Assembly: GCA_015231795.1 (NCBI GenBank)
Contig: JADGAX010000007.1
Location: 123,020-187,019 of the forward strand
DNA from: Alphaproteobacteria bacterium
Lineage (GTDB): Bacteria > Pseudomonadota > Alphaproteobacteria > Rhodospirillales > WMHbin7
Direction: 5' to 3'
DNA length: 64,000 bases
In this document: positions 9,617-18,445 of the stretch, one piece after another
Numbering within the stretch: the stretch's first letter is position 1
Layout of the letters: the number at the start of each line of letters is the position of its first letter
Translations under genes and position numbers: made by a program
Notes under the pieces: generated by a model
Seen by the model: only the letters and a program-made list of their open reading frames with translations
What the model was told of the DNA's origin: nothing
Databases searched by the model: none

Positions 9617-10300
9617 ATGTCTCAGACCACCCGCCATCTCGAACTTCCGGCCCGGCTGGCAGGGCTTGCCCTGCGTCCCATGCCGCCCAAGGCGCTGGAG
9701 CCTTTGCTGGGCCTTGCCATGCGTCTGGTCGAACGCCGCCACCCCCGCCTGATCGAAAGATTGGCGGAGTTGGCCCCAGCTCGGATTGTCATCGAACCCC
9801 GGGACACCCATCATCGCTTCCTGATCGACATTAACGAAGGAAGCGCTCCGGTGCGCCTGATGTTGGCCCACGAGGACGACGAGGCCCAGGCCACAATTTC
9901 AGGGCGTCTGGCTACCTTGATCGATCTGATGGAAGGACGCATCGACGGCGACAGCCTGTTCTTCACCCGCGAATTGACCGTCACCGGCGACACGGCGCTG
10001 ATCGTGGCGCTGCGCAATACGCTGGACGGCGAGGAAATATCGGTTCTCGACGACGTTCTGGCCTTTTTGGGTCCCTTCGCCACACCCGCCGCCCGTCTGA
10101 TCGCCGTGGCCGACGACATGGCCAAGCGCCTAGCGTTGCGAGCGCAGGATGGCTTGCGTTCGCTTCACGACATGGCGCACGACCAGCGCGGGCCGGAAGC
10201 GGAAGCCGATGCGTTGCGCGCCGAAATTTCTGGTCTGAAGACCCGTCTGTCCAAGCTGGAAACCCGCGCCGCCAAAAACAAGGAAGCGGCCCCGGCATGA
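9617..10300 (+). CDS. ubiT: SCP2-domain lipid-binding protein UbiT, O2-independent ubiquinone synthesis
   Basis: A 227-residue protein with an SCP2 (sterol carrier) domain at about residues 30-150 (RFLIDINEGSAPVRLML, then ATISGRLATLIDLMEGRIDG and a FTRELTVTGDTAL segment). In E. coli UbiT binds ubiquinone intermediates for the anaerobic hydroxylation pathway. Here it overlaps ubiU by four bases and ubiU overlaps ubiV, an operon that makes the assignment firm. The start is the ATG at 9617; the open frame continues upstream but that stretch lacks family similarity. Compared with E. coli UbiT (about 174 residues) it carries a charged C-terminal helix of about 40 residues, likely coiled coil. No FNR box was found upstream. 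Confidence 0.86.
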   Translation: MSQTTRHLELPARLAGLALRPMPPKALEPLLGLAMRLVERRHPRLIERLAELAPARIVIEPRDTHHRFLIDINEGSAPVRLMLAHEDDEAQATISGRLATLIDLMEGRIDGDSLFFTRELTVTGDTALIVALRNTLDGEEISVLDDVLAFLGPFATPAARLIAVADDMAKRLALRAQDGLRSLHDMAHDQRGPEAEADALRAEISGLKTRLSKLETRAAKNKEAAPA

Positions 10301-11295
10301 ACGAGCCTTATCTGGAATTGGTTTGTCCGGCGGGAACGCCGGCAGCTTTGCGCGCCGCCGTCGATGCGGGCGCCGATACCGTCTATTGCGGCTTTCGCGA
10401 CGAGACCAATGCGCGCAATTTCCCCGGTCTCAATTTCGACCGGCGCGAAATGAAAGAGGGCATCGCCTACGCCCACGCCAAAGGCCGCAAAGTGCTGATC
10501 GCCATCAATACCTTTCCCAAGGCGGGCAATGCCCAGCCCTGGCACAGGGCGGTGGACGACGCGCACAGCCTGGGCGCCGACGCCATCATTCTGGCCGATA
10601 TCGGCCTATTGGACTATGCGCATAGAACGCATCCCGGACAGCGGTTGCATCTGTCGGTGCAGGCGGCAGCCTCGAACGCTTCCGCCATCGCCTTCTATCG
10701 CGACCGTTTCGACGTCAAGCGCGTGGTGTTGCCGCGCGTTCTGACGGTCGATGAAATCGCCAAGCTGACCCGCGAGATCGGCGTCGAAACCGAGGTTTTC
10801 GCCTTCGGCGGATTGTGCGTGATGGCCGAGGGGCGTTGCGCGCTGTCATCCTATCTTACCGGCACATCGCCCAACAGCCAGGGCGCTTGCGCGCCCGCCA
10901 GCCATGTGCGTTATGACGAGGAAGGCGGCAAGCTGCTGTCGCGCCTGGGCGGCATCACCATCAACAGTTTCGAGAAGAACGAACCGGCTGGCTATCCGAC
11001 GCCTTGCAAGGGCCGTTTCGTGGCCGATGGAAAAACCTCGTATCTGTTCGAGGACCCGGTCAGCCTGAACACCATCGACATTCTGCCGCAATTGAAAGCG
11101 GCGGGTGTCAAGGCCTTGAAGATCGAGGGACGACAGCGTGGCAAGGCCTATGTGGCGGAAGTGGTGGGCACCTTCAGAAAGGCCATCGATCAGCTTGCGG
11201 GCGGCCATGGTGGCGCGGTTGGCGCAGGGGCGCTTTCACAACATTCCGAGGGCGGACGCCAGACCACGGGCGCTTATAAAAAGAGCTGGCGATGA
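10297..11295 (+). CDS. ubiU: Peptidase U32-family protein UbiU
   Basis: A 332-residue U32-family protein, the length expected for UbiU. With UbiV it forms an iron-sulfur complex that hydroxylates ubiquinone precursors without O2, using prephenate as oxygen donor. The [4Fe-4S] cysteines are visible: GGLCVMAEGRCALSS, QGACAPASH and PTPCKGRF. The N-terminal barrel begins LELVCPAGTPAALRAAVDAGAD, typical of the family. The ATG overlaps the ubiT stop (ATGA), and the 3' end overlaps ubiV by four bases, so the three genes are translationally coupled. Confidence 0.94.
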   Translation: MNEPYLELVCPAGTPAALRAAVDAGADTVYCGFRDETNARNFPGLNFDRREMKEGIAYAHAKGRKVLIAINTFPKAGNAQPWHRAVDDAHSLGADAIILADIGLLDYAHRTHPGQRLHLSVQAAASNASAIAFYRDRFDVKRVVLPRVLTVDEIAKLTREIGVETEVFAFGGLCVMAEGRCALSSYLTGTSPNSQGACAPASHVRYDEEGGKLLSRLGGITINSFEKNEPAGYPTPCKGRFVADGKTSYLFEDPVSLNTIDILPQLKAAGVKALKIEGRQRGKAYVAEVVGTFRKAIDQLAGGHGGAVGAGALSQHSEGGRQTTGAYKKSWR

Positions 11296-12200
11296 CATCT
11301 TCCCAAAAACTTTCCATCGGGCCGCTTCTGTTTCATTGGACGCCCGAAAGACGGCGCGATTTCTATTTCCGAATGGCCGACGAAGCCCCGGTCGATAGCG
11401 TGCATCTGGGCGAAGTGGTGTGTTCGAAGCGCTCACCCTTCTTCGATCCGATGATTCCGGAAGTGGCCGAGCGTCTGCAAAAGGCGGGCAAAGAGGTGGT
11501 GTTGTCCACCCTGGCCCTGGTGACCAGCGAGCGCGAGATGGAGGCGCTGGCAGGGGCTGCCGATGCCGGTCTGATGGTCGAAGTCAATGATGTGGCGGGC
11601 ATTCCCGCCCTGAACGGTCAGCCCTTCGTGGTTGGCCCCTATGTCAATCTGTTCAACGAGGACACGCTGAAGGTTTTCGCGGGCCTGGGCGCTGTGCGGG
11701 CCTGCCTGCATGTCGAAGCGTCGGCCCAGATGGCGGCTCTGCTGTCGAAGGCCAAGGGCGACATGGAATTGGAAATGATGGTGTTCGGTCGCCTGCCCTT
11801 GACCGTTTCAGCGCGCTGTTACCATGCCCGGGCGCACGGCTTGGCCAAGGATTCCTGCCAATATGTTTGCGGATTGGATGCCGACGGCAAGCCGGTCGAT
11901 ACGCTGGACGGACAGAATATCCTGATCGTCAACGGCACCGAAACCATGTCGCACGGTTATGTCGAACTGGCGGCTAAATTGCCCGAGCTGCGAGAGATCG
12001 GCATCGGACGCATGCGTTTGATGCCCCAAGATGCCGACATGGTGGCCGTTGCTTCTCTGTGGAGAAACGCGCTCGACGGGAAGATTTCGCCCGATGAGAC
12101 GGGATCAAGACTGCGCGAACTTTGTCCTGATGTTCCCTTCGTTGATGGTTATTGGCAGGGCCGCGAAGGTTTGGCTTGGAGCGGAGACGAGGCTGAGTAG
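11292..12200 (+). CDS. ubiV: Peptidase U32-family protein UbiV
   Basis: 302 residues, the partner of UbiU in O2-independent ubiquinone biosynthesis. Cysteines matching the UbiV cluster are present: one in GEVVCSKRSPF near residue 38 and the C-x12-C-x3-C group in ARCYHARAHGLAKDSCQYVC near 175-190. The protein keeps the U32 barrel but is shorter than UbiU, as usual. It is the last gene of ubiTUV. The 131 bp to the chemoreceptor start hold no obvious hairpin terminator but do contain a short period-11 repeat. Confidence 0.94.
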   Translation: MTSSQKLSIGPLLFHWTPERRRDFYFRMADEAPVDSVHLGEVVCSKRSPFFDPMIPEVAERLQKAGKEVVLSTLALVTSEREMEALAGAADAGLMVEVNDVAGIPALNGQPFVVGPYVNLFNEDTLKVFAGLGAVRACLHVEASAQMAALLSKAKGDMELEMMVFGRLPLTVSARCYHARAHGLAKDSCQYVCGLDADGKPVDTLDGQNILIVNGTETMSHGYVELAAKLPELREIGIGRMRLMPQDADMVAVASLWRNALDGKISPDETGSRLRELCPDVPFVDGYWQGREGLAWSGDEAE

Positions 12201-12287
12201 CCTTATGACTGGCGGTTAATGATCCCCCGTTAACTTTCGCTTGCAATAAACAACACCCTGCATAATCATTGTCACCGGAGTGCAACC

Positions 12288-12308
12288 GAACTGCGCATGA
12301 ACTGCGCA
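12288..12308. repeat. Short period-11 direct repeat
   Basis: GAACTGCGCA at 12288-12297 and again at 12299-12308, one helical turn apart, each containing the palindrome TGCGCA. It lies 24 bp upstream of the chosen chemoreceptor start. It could be an operator or chance. Confidence 0.5.
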
Positions 12309-12331
12309 GCCGTATGTCATGGGGGCCTCCG

Positions 12332-14350
12332 ATGCTGGATAGCTACAAAATCGATAGAAAACTAACCCTGCTTTCGTTGGTCTTCGTGATCCCGGCTGCT
12401 TTTCTGGCGTGGCTGCTGATCGCGCAAAGCAATAAGGACATCGATTTCGCCGCCAAGGAGGAATTGGGCAGCCAATATATCGCAGCCCTGCGGGGGCTTG
12501 AGATTGAACTGGCGGGCGGTTTTGCCGCCGACAAGCTGGACGCCAAGGCCTTTAGCGTCGGACTTGAGCAACTGGCGACGGTTCACCGCAGGGTGGGGAG
12601 CGATGTCGGCGCCGAGGAAGTTTACGGCCCCATTCTAGCGACGGTGAAGAAGTTGAAGGAGGCTGGTCAGGCTGGCCCGACGGAGCGGCGCGACTCCTAT
12701 AGGGAGGCGGTGTCCGCCGTGCGCGCCGCCATCGCGCGGGTCGGCGATGCGTCGAACCTGATCCTCGATCCGGATCTCGATTCCTACTACGCCATGGATC
12801 TGGTTGTGATCAAGTTGCCGGAACTTGCCGACAGTTCTGCCCAGGTTCTGGAAACCGCGCAGGAAGCGGCTGGTGGCGCGGGCGAACTTGCCAAGGCGGC
12901 TGAATTTCTGAAACGCCGGGCCGGTTTCCAGGCCGCCATGGATGGAACGGCCGCATCGCTCGATGCCGGTTATCGGGGGAATGCCGACGGTTCGATGAAG
13001 TCCGCCCTGGACAAGCCCTTCGCAGGACTGAAGGCGGCGGTCGATGCCTATGGGACGGCTTTGGATGCCCTAAGCCCGATGGCTGGCGCCGCTGCCGTCA
13101 AGCCAGACGCCAAAATGCTGGTCGACCTTCAGGGCAAGGTGGTGGCGGCCACGGACGCGATGTGGTTGGCGTCGCTGGCCGAACTTGATCGCCTGCTGGC
13201 GCAGCGCATATCGGGATTCAAGGGCAAGCTGGCGCTTAATCTGGCCGCCGCAGCCCTGGTGCTGATGGCGGCGTTAGCTTTCTCATTCTGGTTGGGACGT
13301 TCGATCAGTCAAAGCCTGGCGCGGCTAAGCCAAGTCATGAGCGAACTGGCCGATGGAAAGCTGAATGTCGTTGTGCCGTTCAACAAGCGCCAAGACGAAG
13401 TGGGAGGCATGGCTCGTTCCGTCGAGATTTTCAAGAGCGGCTTGCAGGAAGCCGAACGATTGGCGGCGGAACAAGAATCCGAACATCGCCAGCGCGCGCA
13501 ACAAGCGGAAAAACTGCGCGGTCTGGCCAAGACATTCGAAACCCAGGTGGCGGGCATTCTGTCGTCGTTGGGCCAGTCGGTAAAGCGCATGGAAGAGACG
13601 TCGGGCGACATGAGCCGGACGGCGGGCGATACAGGCATGCAGGCAGGCACTGTCGCCAAGGCCGCCGAAAACACTACAAGCAGCGTCCAGGCGGTGGCGG
13701 CGGCGGCCGAGGAATTGTCCGCCTCGATCGATGAGATCGCCAGACAAGTCAGCGAATCGTCTCAGGTGGCCGGTCAGGCGGTGGATCAGGCGCATGCGGC
13801 CAACCAAACGGTTCTGGGTCTATCGACGGCGGCTCAGCGGATCAGTGAAGTCGTCACCTTGATCAATGACATCGCCTCGCAAACCAATCTGCTCGCCTTG
13901 AACGCCACCATCGAGGCGGCCAGAGCGGGCGAGGCGGGCAAGGGATTCGCCGTGGTCGCCAACGAGGTGAAGAATCTGGCCAACCAAACCGGCAAGGCAA
14001 CGGAAGAAATTACGCAGCAGGTGCAAGGCGTTCAGCAGGCCACCGACGAGGCTGTGCGGGCCATCCAGTCCATCATGGAGATCATCCAGCGGATCAGCGA
14101 GATTTCCGGGGCCATCGCCTCGGCGGTCGAGGAACAGGGGGCGGCCACCCGCGAGATCGCGCGCAATGCCGAGCAAGCCGCCAACGCCGCCGATGGCATG
14201 AGCGCGACCGTCGATCAGGTTCACGTCGTCGCCGAACGAACCAAGGAAGCGGCGGGCGGCATCCAGGGCATTTCTTCCGGTCTGTCCAAGGAAGCGACCG
14301 GCATCCAGGCCTGCGTGCAAGATTTCCTGAAAGGGGTCAACGCCGCCTGA
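12332..14350 (+). CDS. Methyl-accepting chemotaxis protein
   Basis: A 673-residue inner-membrane chemoreceptor. Transmembrane helix 1 is at about residues 9-27. A periplasmic helical sensor region of about 270 residues follows; it has no motif I recognise. Transmembrane helix 2 lies near 300-325, then HAMP ([22 protein letters not shown]), then the long cytoplasmic signalling coiled coil whose hairpin tip reads [22 protein letters not shown] near residues 510-530. There is no C-terminal CheR/CheB pentapeptide. I chose the ATG at 12332 because the hydrophobic helix follows directly; upstream in-frame TTG (12269) and ATG (12314) are alternatives. The ligand is unknown; no che genes are nearby. 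Confidence 0.93.
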   Translation: MLDSYKIDRKLTLLSLVFVIPAAFLAWLLIAQSNKDIDFAAKEELGSQYIAALRGLEIELAGGFAADKLDAKAFSVGLEQLATVHRRVGSDVGAEEVYGPILATVKKLKEAGQAGPTERRDSYREAVSAVRAAIARVGDASNLILDPDLDSYYAMDLVVIKLPELADSSAQVLETAQEAAGGAGELAKAAEFLKRRAGFQAAMDGTAASLDAGYRGNADGSMKSALDKPFAGLKAAVDAYGTALDALSPMAGAAAVKPDAKMLVDLQGKVVAATDAMWLASLAELDRLLAQRISGFKGKLALNLAAAALVLMAALAFSFWLGRSISQSLARLSQVMSELADGKLNVVVPFNKRQDEVGGMARSVEIFKSGLQEAERLAAEQESEHRQRAQQAEKLRGLAKTFETQVAGILSSLGQSVKRMEETSGDMSRTAGDTGMQAGTVAKAAENTTSSVQAVAAAAEELSASIDEIARQVSESSQVAGQAVDQAHAANQTVLGLSTAAQRISEVVTLINDIASQTNLLALNATIEAARAGEAGKGFAVVANEVKNLANQTGKATEEITQQVQGVQQATDEAVRAIQSIMEIIQRISEISGAIASAVEEQGAATREIARNAEQAANAADGMSATVDQVHVVAERTKEAAGGIQGISSGLSKEATGIQACVQDFLKGVNAA

Positions 14351-14713
14351 TCACAGTTCGGTATATTTCTTGGCTGTGCCTTTGGACTTCTCGACCGGAT
14401 ATTTGGCCCGGTTGCGTTCGATCTTGTCCGCCCCCGCCTGGGCCAAGTCGAATCCCGTCCGCTCCGCAATCAATAATAGATAAAGGAAGATGTCGGCACA
14501 TTCTTCGCGCAGCCTTTCCTGGACCTTGGGGTCGTGCAGGCGGGCCTCCAACTCCTCGTCGGTCTGCCACTGGGCCAGTTCCAGAAGCTCGGCGGCTTCC
14601 AGGGACAGGGATAGGAGTAGGTTTTTCAGGGTGTGAAACTTCTTCCAGTCGCGTTCGTCGCGAAAGGCGGTCAGAAGGGCTGTCAGGTCGGATAGGCTGG
14701 GCTTTTCAATCAT
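14351..14713 (-). CDS. MazG-like nucleotide pyrophosphohydrolase
   Basis: 120 residues of the all-alpha NTP pyrophosphatase superfamily, closest in layout to the RS21-C6/dCTPase type. The metal-binding pattern is visible: LEAAELLEL (an ExxE helix, residues 38-46) and ECADIFLYLLL (ExxD, around 91-101), with the family-typical RDWKKFHTLKNL before and DKIERNRAKYPV near the C-terminus. Such enzymes clear non-canonical or excess dNTPs to the monophosphates. The gene converges on the chemoreceptor with adjacent stop codons and is monocistronic. The nucleotide preference cannot be read from sequence. Confidence 0.86.
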   Translation of the reverse strand: MIEKPSLSDLTALLTAFRDERDWKKFHTLKNLLLSLSLEAAELLELAQWQTDEELEARLHDPKVQERLREECADIFLYLLLIAERTGFDLAQAGADKIERNRAKYPVEKSKGTAKKYTEL

Positions 14714-14801
14714 CCCCGTACTTTGCCCGGCTCTGAAAGGCAGGGCAACCCTTTACAGTCCTTACGAAAAAATACCCTTCTAAGAAAGATGATTTCTCCC
14801 T

Positions 14802-14831
14802 TTGACAAACTTGCGCAATTCAGCATATGTC
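14802..14831 (+). promoter_or_regulatory. Candidate sigma70-type promoter of aprBA
   Basis: A consensus -35 hexamer TTGACA at 14802-14807 followed 18 bp later by TATGTC at 14826-14831. The -10 match is only partial (TAT---). The AT-rich stretch around 14838-14846 (ATAATATTT) is an alternative -10 region. It is placed about 125 bp upstream of aprB, leaving a moderately long leader. Confidence 0.35.
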
Positions 14832-14956
14832 TATCCCATAATATTTAGGGGAAAACCGGCGGCTCTGACGAACCGGAAAATACCGGGGAGACAGGGCAAG
14901 ACGCCGGAATTTGCCTTACGCGCAACACTTTAGAGAGAGGAAGGGGAGGACCGGGT

Positions 14957-15379
14957 ATGCCCACCTTCGTGCACACTGATAAATGCGATGGCTGCAAGGG
15001 CGGCCAAGTCACGGCTTGTATGTACATCTGCCCCAACAACCTGATGAAGCTCGACACCGAGCGGATGAAGGCCTTCAACCAAGAGCCCGATCAGTGCTGG
15101 GAATGCCAGTGCTGCGTCAAGGCTTGCCCGCAGCAGGCCATTGAAGTCCGCGCTTATCAGGACGTGGTGCCGATGGGCGGCGCCGTTATCCCCATGCGCA
15201 CCGACAGCACCATCATGTGGACCATCAAGTTCCGCGATGGCGAAGTGAAGCGCTTCAAGTTCCCCGTCCGCACCACCCCCGTCGGTTCGATCGAACCCTA
15301 CGCGGGCAAGCCGGAAATCGGCGACCTTGACAGCATTCTTCTCTTCACCGAGGCGGGCAAAACCCTGCCCACCATCTGA
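14957..15379 (+). CDS. aprB: Adenylylsulfate (APS) reductase, beta subunit
   Basis: 140-residue iron-sulfur subunit of the dissimilatory APS reductase, which interconverts APS and sulfite plus AMP in the cytoplasm. Two [4Fe-4S] clusters are readable: Cys10, 13, 21, 25 in KCDGCKGG-CMYIC and Cys47, 50, 53, 57 in QCWECQCCVKACPQQ. The C-terminal tail wraps the alpha subunit in known structures. The start ATG follows a strong GGGGAGG ribosome-binding site. aprA follows after 28 bp. In an alphaproteobacterium with UbiTUV and a hydrogenase, the likely direction is sulfite oxidation during sulfur oxidation, though the enzyme is reversible and no dsr or sox gene is in view. Confidence 0.96.
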   Translation: MPTFVHTDKCDGCKGGQVTACMYICPNNLMKLDTERMKAFNQEPDQCWECQCCVKACPQQAIEVRAYQDVVPMGGAVIPMRTDSTIMWTIKFRDGEVKRFKFPVRTTPVGSIEPYAGKPEIGDLDSILLFTEAGKTLPTI

Positions 15380-15407
15380 TCCGCTGTACGAATAAAGGAA
15401 CCGACAC

Positions 15408-17327
15408 ATGAGTGGTACTTTCGGCAATCCCGAGATCGTCGACGTTACAACCGACATTCTCATCATCGGCGGCGGCATGGCTGCCTGCGGCTGCGCTTAC
15501 GAAGCCCGCCGCTGGGCCCCCGACGCCAAGATCACCCTGGTTGACAAGGCGGCTTTGGACCGTTCCGGCGCCGTCGCCATGGGCCTTTCGGCCATCAACA
15601 CCTATCTGGGCGAGCAGAAGCCTGAGGACTATGTCCGCATGGTTTCCGCCGACCTCATGGGCATCACCCGCGACGATCTGGTGTACGACGTCGGTCGTCA
15701 CGTCGACGACTCGGTCCACCTGTTCGAAGAGTGGGGCCTGCCCATCTGGAAAGACAAGGGCAGCGAAGACGTTCTCCTGAAGGACGGCGGCAAGCCGGTC
15801 CGTTCGGGCCGCTGGCAGATCATGATCAACGGCGAAGGCTACAAGACCATCGTCGCTGAAGCCGCCAAGAAGGCTCTGGGCATCGAGAACATCATCGAGC
15901 GTTGCTTCATCGTCAAGCTGCTGCTCGACGAAAAGGAACCGAACCGCATTGCCGGCGCCGTGGGCCTGTCTGTCCGCGAGCACAAGCTGTTCGTCTTCAA
16001 GGCCAACACCATCCTGCTGGTTGCCGGTGGCGCCGTGAACTGCTTCCGCCCGCGTTCGACGGGTGAAGGCAACGGCCGTACTTGGTACCCGGTGTGGAAC
16101 GCCGGTTCGACCTACGCCATGGCGGCGGAAGTCGGCGCCGAGCTGACCATGATGGAAAACCGTTTCGTGCCCGCCCGCTTCAAGGACGGTTACGGCCCGG
16201 TCGGCGCTTGGTTCCTGCTCTTCAAGTCGCAGGCCCTGAACGGCTTCGGCGAAAACTACGTGACGAAGAACGCCCACATGCTGGCCGACTTCGCCCCGTA
16301 CGACAAGGCCGCCGTGGTTCCGACCTGCTTGCGCAACCACGCCATGCTGCATGAAATGAAGGAAGGCCGTGGTCCCATCATGATGGACACGCCGACCGCC
16401 ATGAAGAAGCTGGCCGAGACGATGACGCCCAAGGAGATCAAGCATCTCGAAGCCGAAGCCTGGGAAGACTTCCTCGACATGTGCATCGGTCAGGCTGGCG
16501 TTTGGGCCGGCATGAACATCCGTCCGGAAGTGACCGCTTCCGAACTGATGCCGACCGAGCCGTACCTGTTGGGTTCGCACTCCGGTTGCTGCGGCATCTG
16601 GGTGTCGGGTCCGGAAGACCTGTCCAGCCCGGCCAATTGGAAATGGGGCTACAACCGCATGACCACCGTGAAGGGTCTCTTCACCGCTGGTGACGGCGTT
16701 GGCGCTTCCGGCCACAAGTTCTCGTCGGGTTCGCATGCTGAAGGCCGCATCGCCGGCAAGAACATGGTTCGCTTCCTGCGCGACAACAAGGGCTATGTCC
16801 CCGCTCTCAAGGGCGACATCAAGGCCATCGCTGAGGAAATCTACACCCCTGTGCGCAATTACATGGAGCACAAGGACAAGACGACGGCCGAAGACGTCAA
16901 CCCCAACTACATCCTTCCGCGCATGCTGCAGATGCGTCTGCAGAAGCTGATGGACGAGTATGTGGCGGGCGTTTCGACCTACTACAACACCAACGCCAAG
17001 CTCCTGGCGCAGGGTCTGCATCTGCTGACCATGCTCAAGGAAGACAGCAAGCTCATGCGCGCCAAGGATCTGCACGAACTGATGCGCGCCTGGGAAAACT
17101 ATCACCGCATCATCACCGCCGAAGCCCATCTGCGTCACATTCAGTTCCGTGAAGAGACGCGCTATCCGGGCTTCTTCTACCGCGCCGACTTCCCCAAGTT
17201 GGACGAAGCGAACTGGAAGTGCTTCGTCAACTCGAAGATCGACGTGGCGACCGGCGAGTGGACGTGCTTCAAGGTTCCTCACAAGGATCTGGTTGAGAAG
17301 CACTACAGCGGTCAGGCCAAGCACTAA
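15408..17327 (+). CDS. aprA: Adenylylsulfate (APS) reductase, alpha subunit
   Basis: 639-residue FAD subunit carrying the APS-reducing or sulfite-oxidising site. The N-terminal dinucleotide fold is clear (DILIIGGGMAACGCAYEA, residues 15-32), followed by DRSGAVAMGLSAINTYLG of the fumarate-reductase superfamily, RSGRWQIMINGEGYKTIVAE in the middle, and GDGVGASGHKFSSGSHAEGR closing the FAD site. The length is within the normal AprA range. aprB is 28 bp upstream and a strong terminator 24 bp downstream, so the operon is just aprBA: no aprM, qmoABC or sat is adjacent. Strong codon uniformity (AAG, GGC, ATC) suggests high expression. Confidence 0.97.
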   Translation: MSGTFGNPEIVDVTTDILIIGGGMAACGCAYEARRWAPDAKITLVDKAALDRSGAVAMGLSAINTYLGEQKPEDYVRMVSADLMGITRDDLVYDVGRHVDDSVHLFEEWGLPIWKDKGSEDVLLKDGGKPVRSGRWQIMINGEGYKTIVAEAAKKALGIENIIERCFIVKLLLDEKEPNRIAGAVGLSVREHKLFVFKANTILLVAGGAVNCFRPRSTGEGNGRTWYPVWNAGSTYAMAAEVGAELTMMENRFVPARFKDGYGPVGAWFLLFKSQALNGFGENYVTKNAHMLADFAPYDKAAVVPTCLRNHAMLHEMKEGRGPIMMDTPTAMKKLAETMTPKEIKHLEAEAWEDFLDMCIGQAGVWAGMNIRPEVTASELMPTEPYLLGSHSGCCGIWVSGPEDLSSPANWKWGYNRMTTVKGLFTAGDGVGASGHKFSSGSHAEGRIAGKNMVRFLRDNKGYVPALKGDIKAIAEEIYTPVRNYMEHKDKTTAEDVNPNYILPRMLQMRLQKLMDEYVAGVSTYYNTNAKLLAQGLHLLTMLKEDSKLMRAKDLHELMRAWENYHRIITAEAHLRHIQFREETRYPGFFYRADFPKLDEANWKCFVNSKIDVATGEWTCFKVPHKDLVEKHYSGQAKH

Positions 17328-17350
17328 GCTCGGTCTACGTCAAAGGGTGG

Positions 17351-17384
17351 GGGGCGCCGGTTGCACTGGCGCCCCTTTCTCTTT
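17351..17384 (+). terminator. Intrinsic terminator of aprBA
   Basis: Stem GGGGCGCC (17351-17358) with GGCGCCCC (17368-17375), extended by two further inner pairs, nine-base loop, then TTTCTCTTT. It separates aprBA from the following Cys-cluster gene. Confidence 0.82.
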
Positions 17385-17421
17385 AGTATCGGTGCCCCAA
17401 CGTTCTGAAGGCAGGCAGGCT

Positions 17422-18384
17422 ATGAGCAGCGACAAAGAAGAAGACAGAATCGGTTCCGAGGAAGATGGCTTCGATCTGGACGAGGAAGGTTCGTCTTGCG
17501 GGCCGCAGCCCAGAGGCGAGGAATTCAACCTCTTCGAAGCACTGCGCGATTCGACCGGCAATGCCGACCCCGTAACGCCCGTGCGCCTGCTGCCGGAAGA
17601 CACCTTCCAGTTCCGCTGCCACAAGGATGTGTCGTGCTGGAACCGCTGCTGCCATGGCGCCGACATCACCTTGACCCCTTCGGACATTCTTCGCCTAAGC
17701 AAGCACTTCAATCTGACGGCGTCCGAATTTCTGGCCCAGCACACGGTGCCCGCCTTTTTTCCGCGCACCAATCTGCCGGTTGCCAAGCTGAAGATGGGAG
17801 GCGACGACGGCAAGGGAGCGTGTCATTTCATGAACGCAGACGGTTGTTCCGTCTATGCGTCGCGCCCGCAGACCTGCCGCTATTATCCGTTGGGCCTCGT
17901 CTCGATGAAGATGAAGGACAGCCCCGACAAACAGGATTTCCATTTCCTGGTCCGCGAGGAACATTGCAAGGGGCATGATGAGAAGCAAACCCAGAACGTC
18001 GCCCAATATCGCGAACAGCAAGGCGTTCTGTCGTCCGAGGCGATGGACCGCGGTTGGATCGACATTCTGATGAAGATGGCGTCCTGGAGCAGCATGGGCG
18101 GCCCGATGGGCAAGGCGCCGACGGCACAAACCCAGAAGATGTTCTTCATGGCGACCACCGACGTCGAGGGCTTTCGCCGCTTCGTTCTGAACACGAAGTT
18201 CCTTGAGACCTACGAGATCGACGACATGGCGGTCGACGATATCAAGAACGACGACGAAGCCGCCCTGCAACTGGCCTTCGACTGGCTGAAGAACATCTTG
18301 TTCAACGAGCCGACGATCATGCTGAAGGAACAGGTGCTTCAGCAGGCCATCGCCAAGGTGCGCACGGATTTGGGGGCAGGATAG
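17422..18384 (+). CDS. YkgJ-type cysteine-cluster (Zn/Fe-chelating) protein
   Basis: A 320-residue protein with the CxxxxxCxxxCC cluster of the YkgJ/UPF0153 family (Cys66, 72, 76, 77 in FRCHKDVSCWNRCC) plus later conserved cysteines in KGACHFMNADGCSVY and QTCRYYPLG. Family members are proposed to bind zinc or iron-sulfur; no reaction is established. The first 30 residues are very acidic and low complexity. The start is the ATG at 17422, after the aprBA terminator; the frame is open upstream but that part overlaps aprA and is not credible. It lies just 94 bp after aprA in the same direction, so readthrough and a link with APS reductase are possible but unproven. Confidence 0.82.
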   Translation: MSSDKEEDRIGSEEDGFDLDEEGSSCGPQPRGEEFNLFEALRDSTGNADPVTPVRLLPEDTFQFRCHKDVSCWNRCCHGADITLTPSDILRLSKHFNLTASEFLAQHTVPAFFPRTNLPVAKLKMGGDDGKGACHFMNADGCSVYASRPQTCRYYPLGLVSMKMKDSPDKQDFHFLVREEHCKGHDEKQTQNVAQYREQQGVLSSEAMDRGWIDILMKMASWSSMGGPMGKAPTAQTQKMFFMATTDVEGFRRFVLNTKFLETYEIDDMAVDDIKNDDEAALQLAFDWLKNILFNEPTIMLKEQVLQQAIAKVRTDLGAG

Positions 18385-18445
18385 AACCATCCCGGCTGTA
18401 TGCGGTCCTTACCCAAAGGAGAAGACTGCCAATTGCTTTGAGGTT

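Noticed and set aside
15345..17324. 659-codon minus-strand frame opposite aprA
   Set aside because: It mirrors aprA almost exactly and has low-complexity His/Val/Gly-rich text without motifs. aprA is unambiguous.
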